A DNA stretch of 5,658 bases, from positions 1-5,658 of the forward strand of contig CAIPUP010000183.1 in NCBI GenBank assembly GCA_903868285.1. Reading direction: 5' to 3'. The notes beneath the pieces are model-generated. The model was not told where the DNA came from. It worked only from the letters and a program-made list of their open reading frames with translations, and made no database searches. The position numbers and the translations under genes were made by a program. This stretch comes from an uncultured beta proteobacterium. GTDB lineage: Bacteria; Pseudomonadota; Gammaproteobacteria; Burkholderiales; SG8-39. This document shows, one piece after another, positions 4,564-5,658 of the stretch (within the stretch, counting starts at the first letter, position 1; every line of letters begins with the position of its first letter).

Positions 4564-5658
4564 ATGTCTTTGAAATGCGGCATCGTTGGCTTGCCCAATG
4601 TTGGTAAATCCACTCTCTTCAACGCCCTGACCAAGGCGGGTATTGCGGCTGAGAACTATCCCTTTTGCACCATCGAGCCCAACGTCGGCATCGTTGAAGT
4701 GCCCGATCCGCGCCTGGATGCGCTCGCGGCCATCGTCAAGCCGCAGCGGGTGTTGCCGGCGGCAGTGGAATTCGTTGATATCGCCGGTCTGGTTGCCGGG
4801 GCTTCCAAGGGCGAGGGCCTTGGCAACAAATTTCTGGCCAATATCCGCGAGACCGATGCCATCGCGCATGTGGTGCGCTGCTTCGACGATCCGAATGTGG
4901 TGCATGTGTCGGGCAAGGTCGATCCCATCTCCGACATTGAAGTCATCAACACCGAACTGGCATTGGCCGATCTGGCCTCGGTTGACAAGGCCTATCAGCG
5001 CTATGCCAAGGTCGCCAAGACCGGCAACGACAAGGAAGCGCAACGCATCATCGCCGTGCTCGACAAAATCAAGCCGGTGCTGAATGAAGCCAGGCCAGTG
5101 CGCACGGTGGATTTGTCCAAGGAGGAACTGGCAGTCATCAAGCCGATGTTCCTGCTCACCACCAAGCCGGCGATGTATGTCGCCAACGTCTCGGAGCAGG
5201 GCTTTCAGAACAATCCGCTGCTGGACCGGGTGATGGCGCTTGCCAAATCCGAGAACGCGCCGGTGGTGGCCATCAGTGCCGCTATCGAAGCGCAGATCGC
5301 CGACCTGGATGACGAGGAAAAGTCACTGTTTCTGGCCGACATGGGCATGCAGGAACCGGGGCTGGCGCGCGTCATTCGTGCTGGTTACGCCCTGATGGGA
5401 CTGCAGACGTATTTCACTGCCGGTGAAAAGGAAGTGCGCGCCTGGACGGTGCAGCAAGGTGCCACCGCACCCCAGGCCGCCGGTGTCATCCACACCGACT
5501 TCGAACACGGTTTCATTCGTGCCGAAGTCATCGGCTACGAGGACTTCATCGCCTGCAAGGGCGAGCAGGGCGCGAAAGAGGCCGGCAAGATGCGCCTGGA
5601 GGGCAAGGAATACATCGTGCGCGATGGTGATGTGATGCACTTCAGGTTTAACGTCTGA
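4564..5658 (+). CDS. ychF: Redox-regulated ATPase YchF (Obg-family, ribosome-associated)
   Basis: YchF (OLA1 family) is an Obg-like P-loop protein that prefers ATP to GTP, associates with ribosomes and is tied to stress responses. The product is 364 residues and complete (E. coli 363), with TGA as the last three bases of the window. The P-loop is GLPNVGKS (9-16). The switch region NYPFCTIEPNVG (31-42) contains Cys35. The G3 motif is DIAG (72-75). The G4 position reads NVSE (208-211), the N-x-x-E form that gives ATP preference in place of the GTPase N/TKxD. Between these lies the helical, coiled-coil-like insertion (about 130-200). The C-terminal TGS domain covers about 280-364 (TYFTAGEKEVRAWTV to VMHFRFNV). 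The distance from pth is 4 nt, a pairing found in most Beta- and Gammaproteobacteria. Nothing in it looks damaged or foreign. Confidence 0.98.
   Translation: MSLKCGIVGLPNVGKSTLFNALTKAGIAAENYPFCTIEPNVGIVEVPDPRLDALAAIVKPQRVLPAAVEFVDIAGLVAGASKGEGLGNKFLANIRETDAIAHVVRCFDDPNVVHVSGKVDPISDIEVINTELALADLASVDKAYQRYAKVAKTGNDKEAQRIIAVLDKIKPVLNEARPVRTVDLSKEELAVIKPMFLLTTKPAMYVANVSEQGFQNNPLLDRVMALAKSENAPVVAISAAIEAQIADLDDEEKSLFLADMGMQEPGLARVIRAGYALMGLQTYFTAGEKEVRAWTVQQGATAPQAAGVIHTDFEHGFIRAEVIGYEDFIACKGEQGAKEAGKMRLEGKEYIVRDGDVMHFRFNV

Noticed and set aside
1..5658. A search by eye for CRISPR repeats, transposase genes, inverted-repeat ends, toxin–antitoxin pairs, phage or defence genes.
   Set aside because: Nothing was found. 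All substantial plus-strand coding is explained by known core genes, and the gaps are short.

Overview
The window is a stretch of bacterial core chromosome, with every gene on the + strand and high coding density. It most likely comes from a betaproteobacterium. The order TPR protein – lolB – ispE – tRNA-Gln – prs – rplY – pth – ychF is a conserved housekeeping neighbourhood that I know from Betaproteobacteria and from Pseudomonas-type Gammaproteobacteria. The Prs N-terminus (MAYESLMVFTGNANP) is the betaproteobacterial style. L25 is the long, two-domain form. The base composition is fairly GC-rich. I cannot place it below class level from the sequence alone.

Layout. Positions 1-386 hold the C-terminal 127 residues of a tetratricopeptide-repeat protein. 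lolB (406-1056, GTG start) follows after 19 nt, and its stop overlaps the GTG start of ispE (1053-1988). A complete tRNA-Gln(UUG) with an encoded CCA end (2007-2083) sits 18 nt after ispE and 59 nt before prs (2143-3093). A 107-nt gap with three successive hairpins leads to rplY (3201-3875). The last hairpin looks like an intrinsic terminator and abuts the rplY ribosome binding site. A strong intrinsic terminator (3906-3939) separates rplY from pth (3966-4559). ychF (4564-5658) follows pth by 4 nt, and its stop codon is the last three bases of the window.

How the genes relate. They do not form one pathway. LolB inserts lipoproteins into the outer membrane. IspE makes an isoprenoid precursor. 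Prs makes PRPP for nucleotides, histidine, tryptophan and NAD. tRNA-Gln, L25, Pth and YchF all serve translation (decoding, 5S rRNA binding, rescue of peptidyl-tRNA, ribosome-associated ATPase). Spacing suggests a TPR–lolB–ispE unit that may run on through tRNA-Gln into prs, then rplY bracketed by two terminator-like structures, then a pth–ychF pair.

No mobile element, CRISPR array, phage gene, defence gene or unrecognised gene was found, and no stretch longer than about 110 bases lacks a gene. I do not see an undescribed system here. The item most worth a second look is the structured leader in front of rplY.
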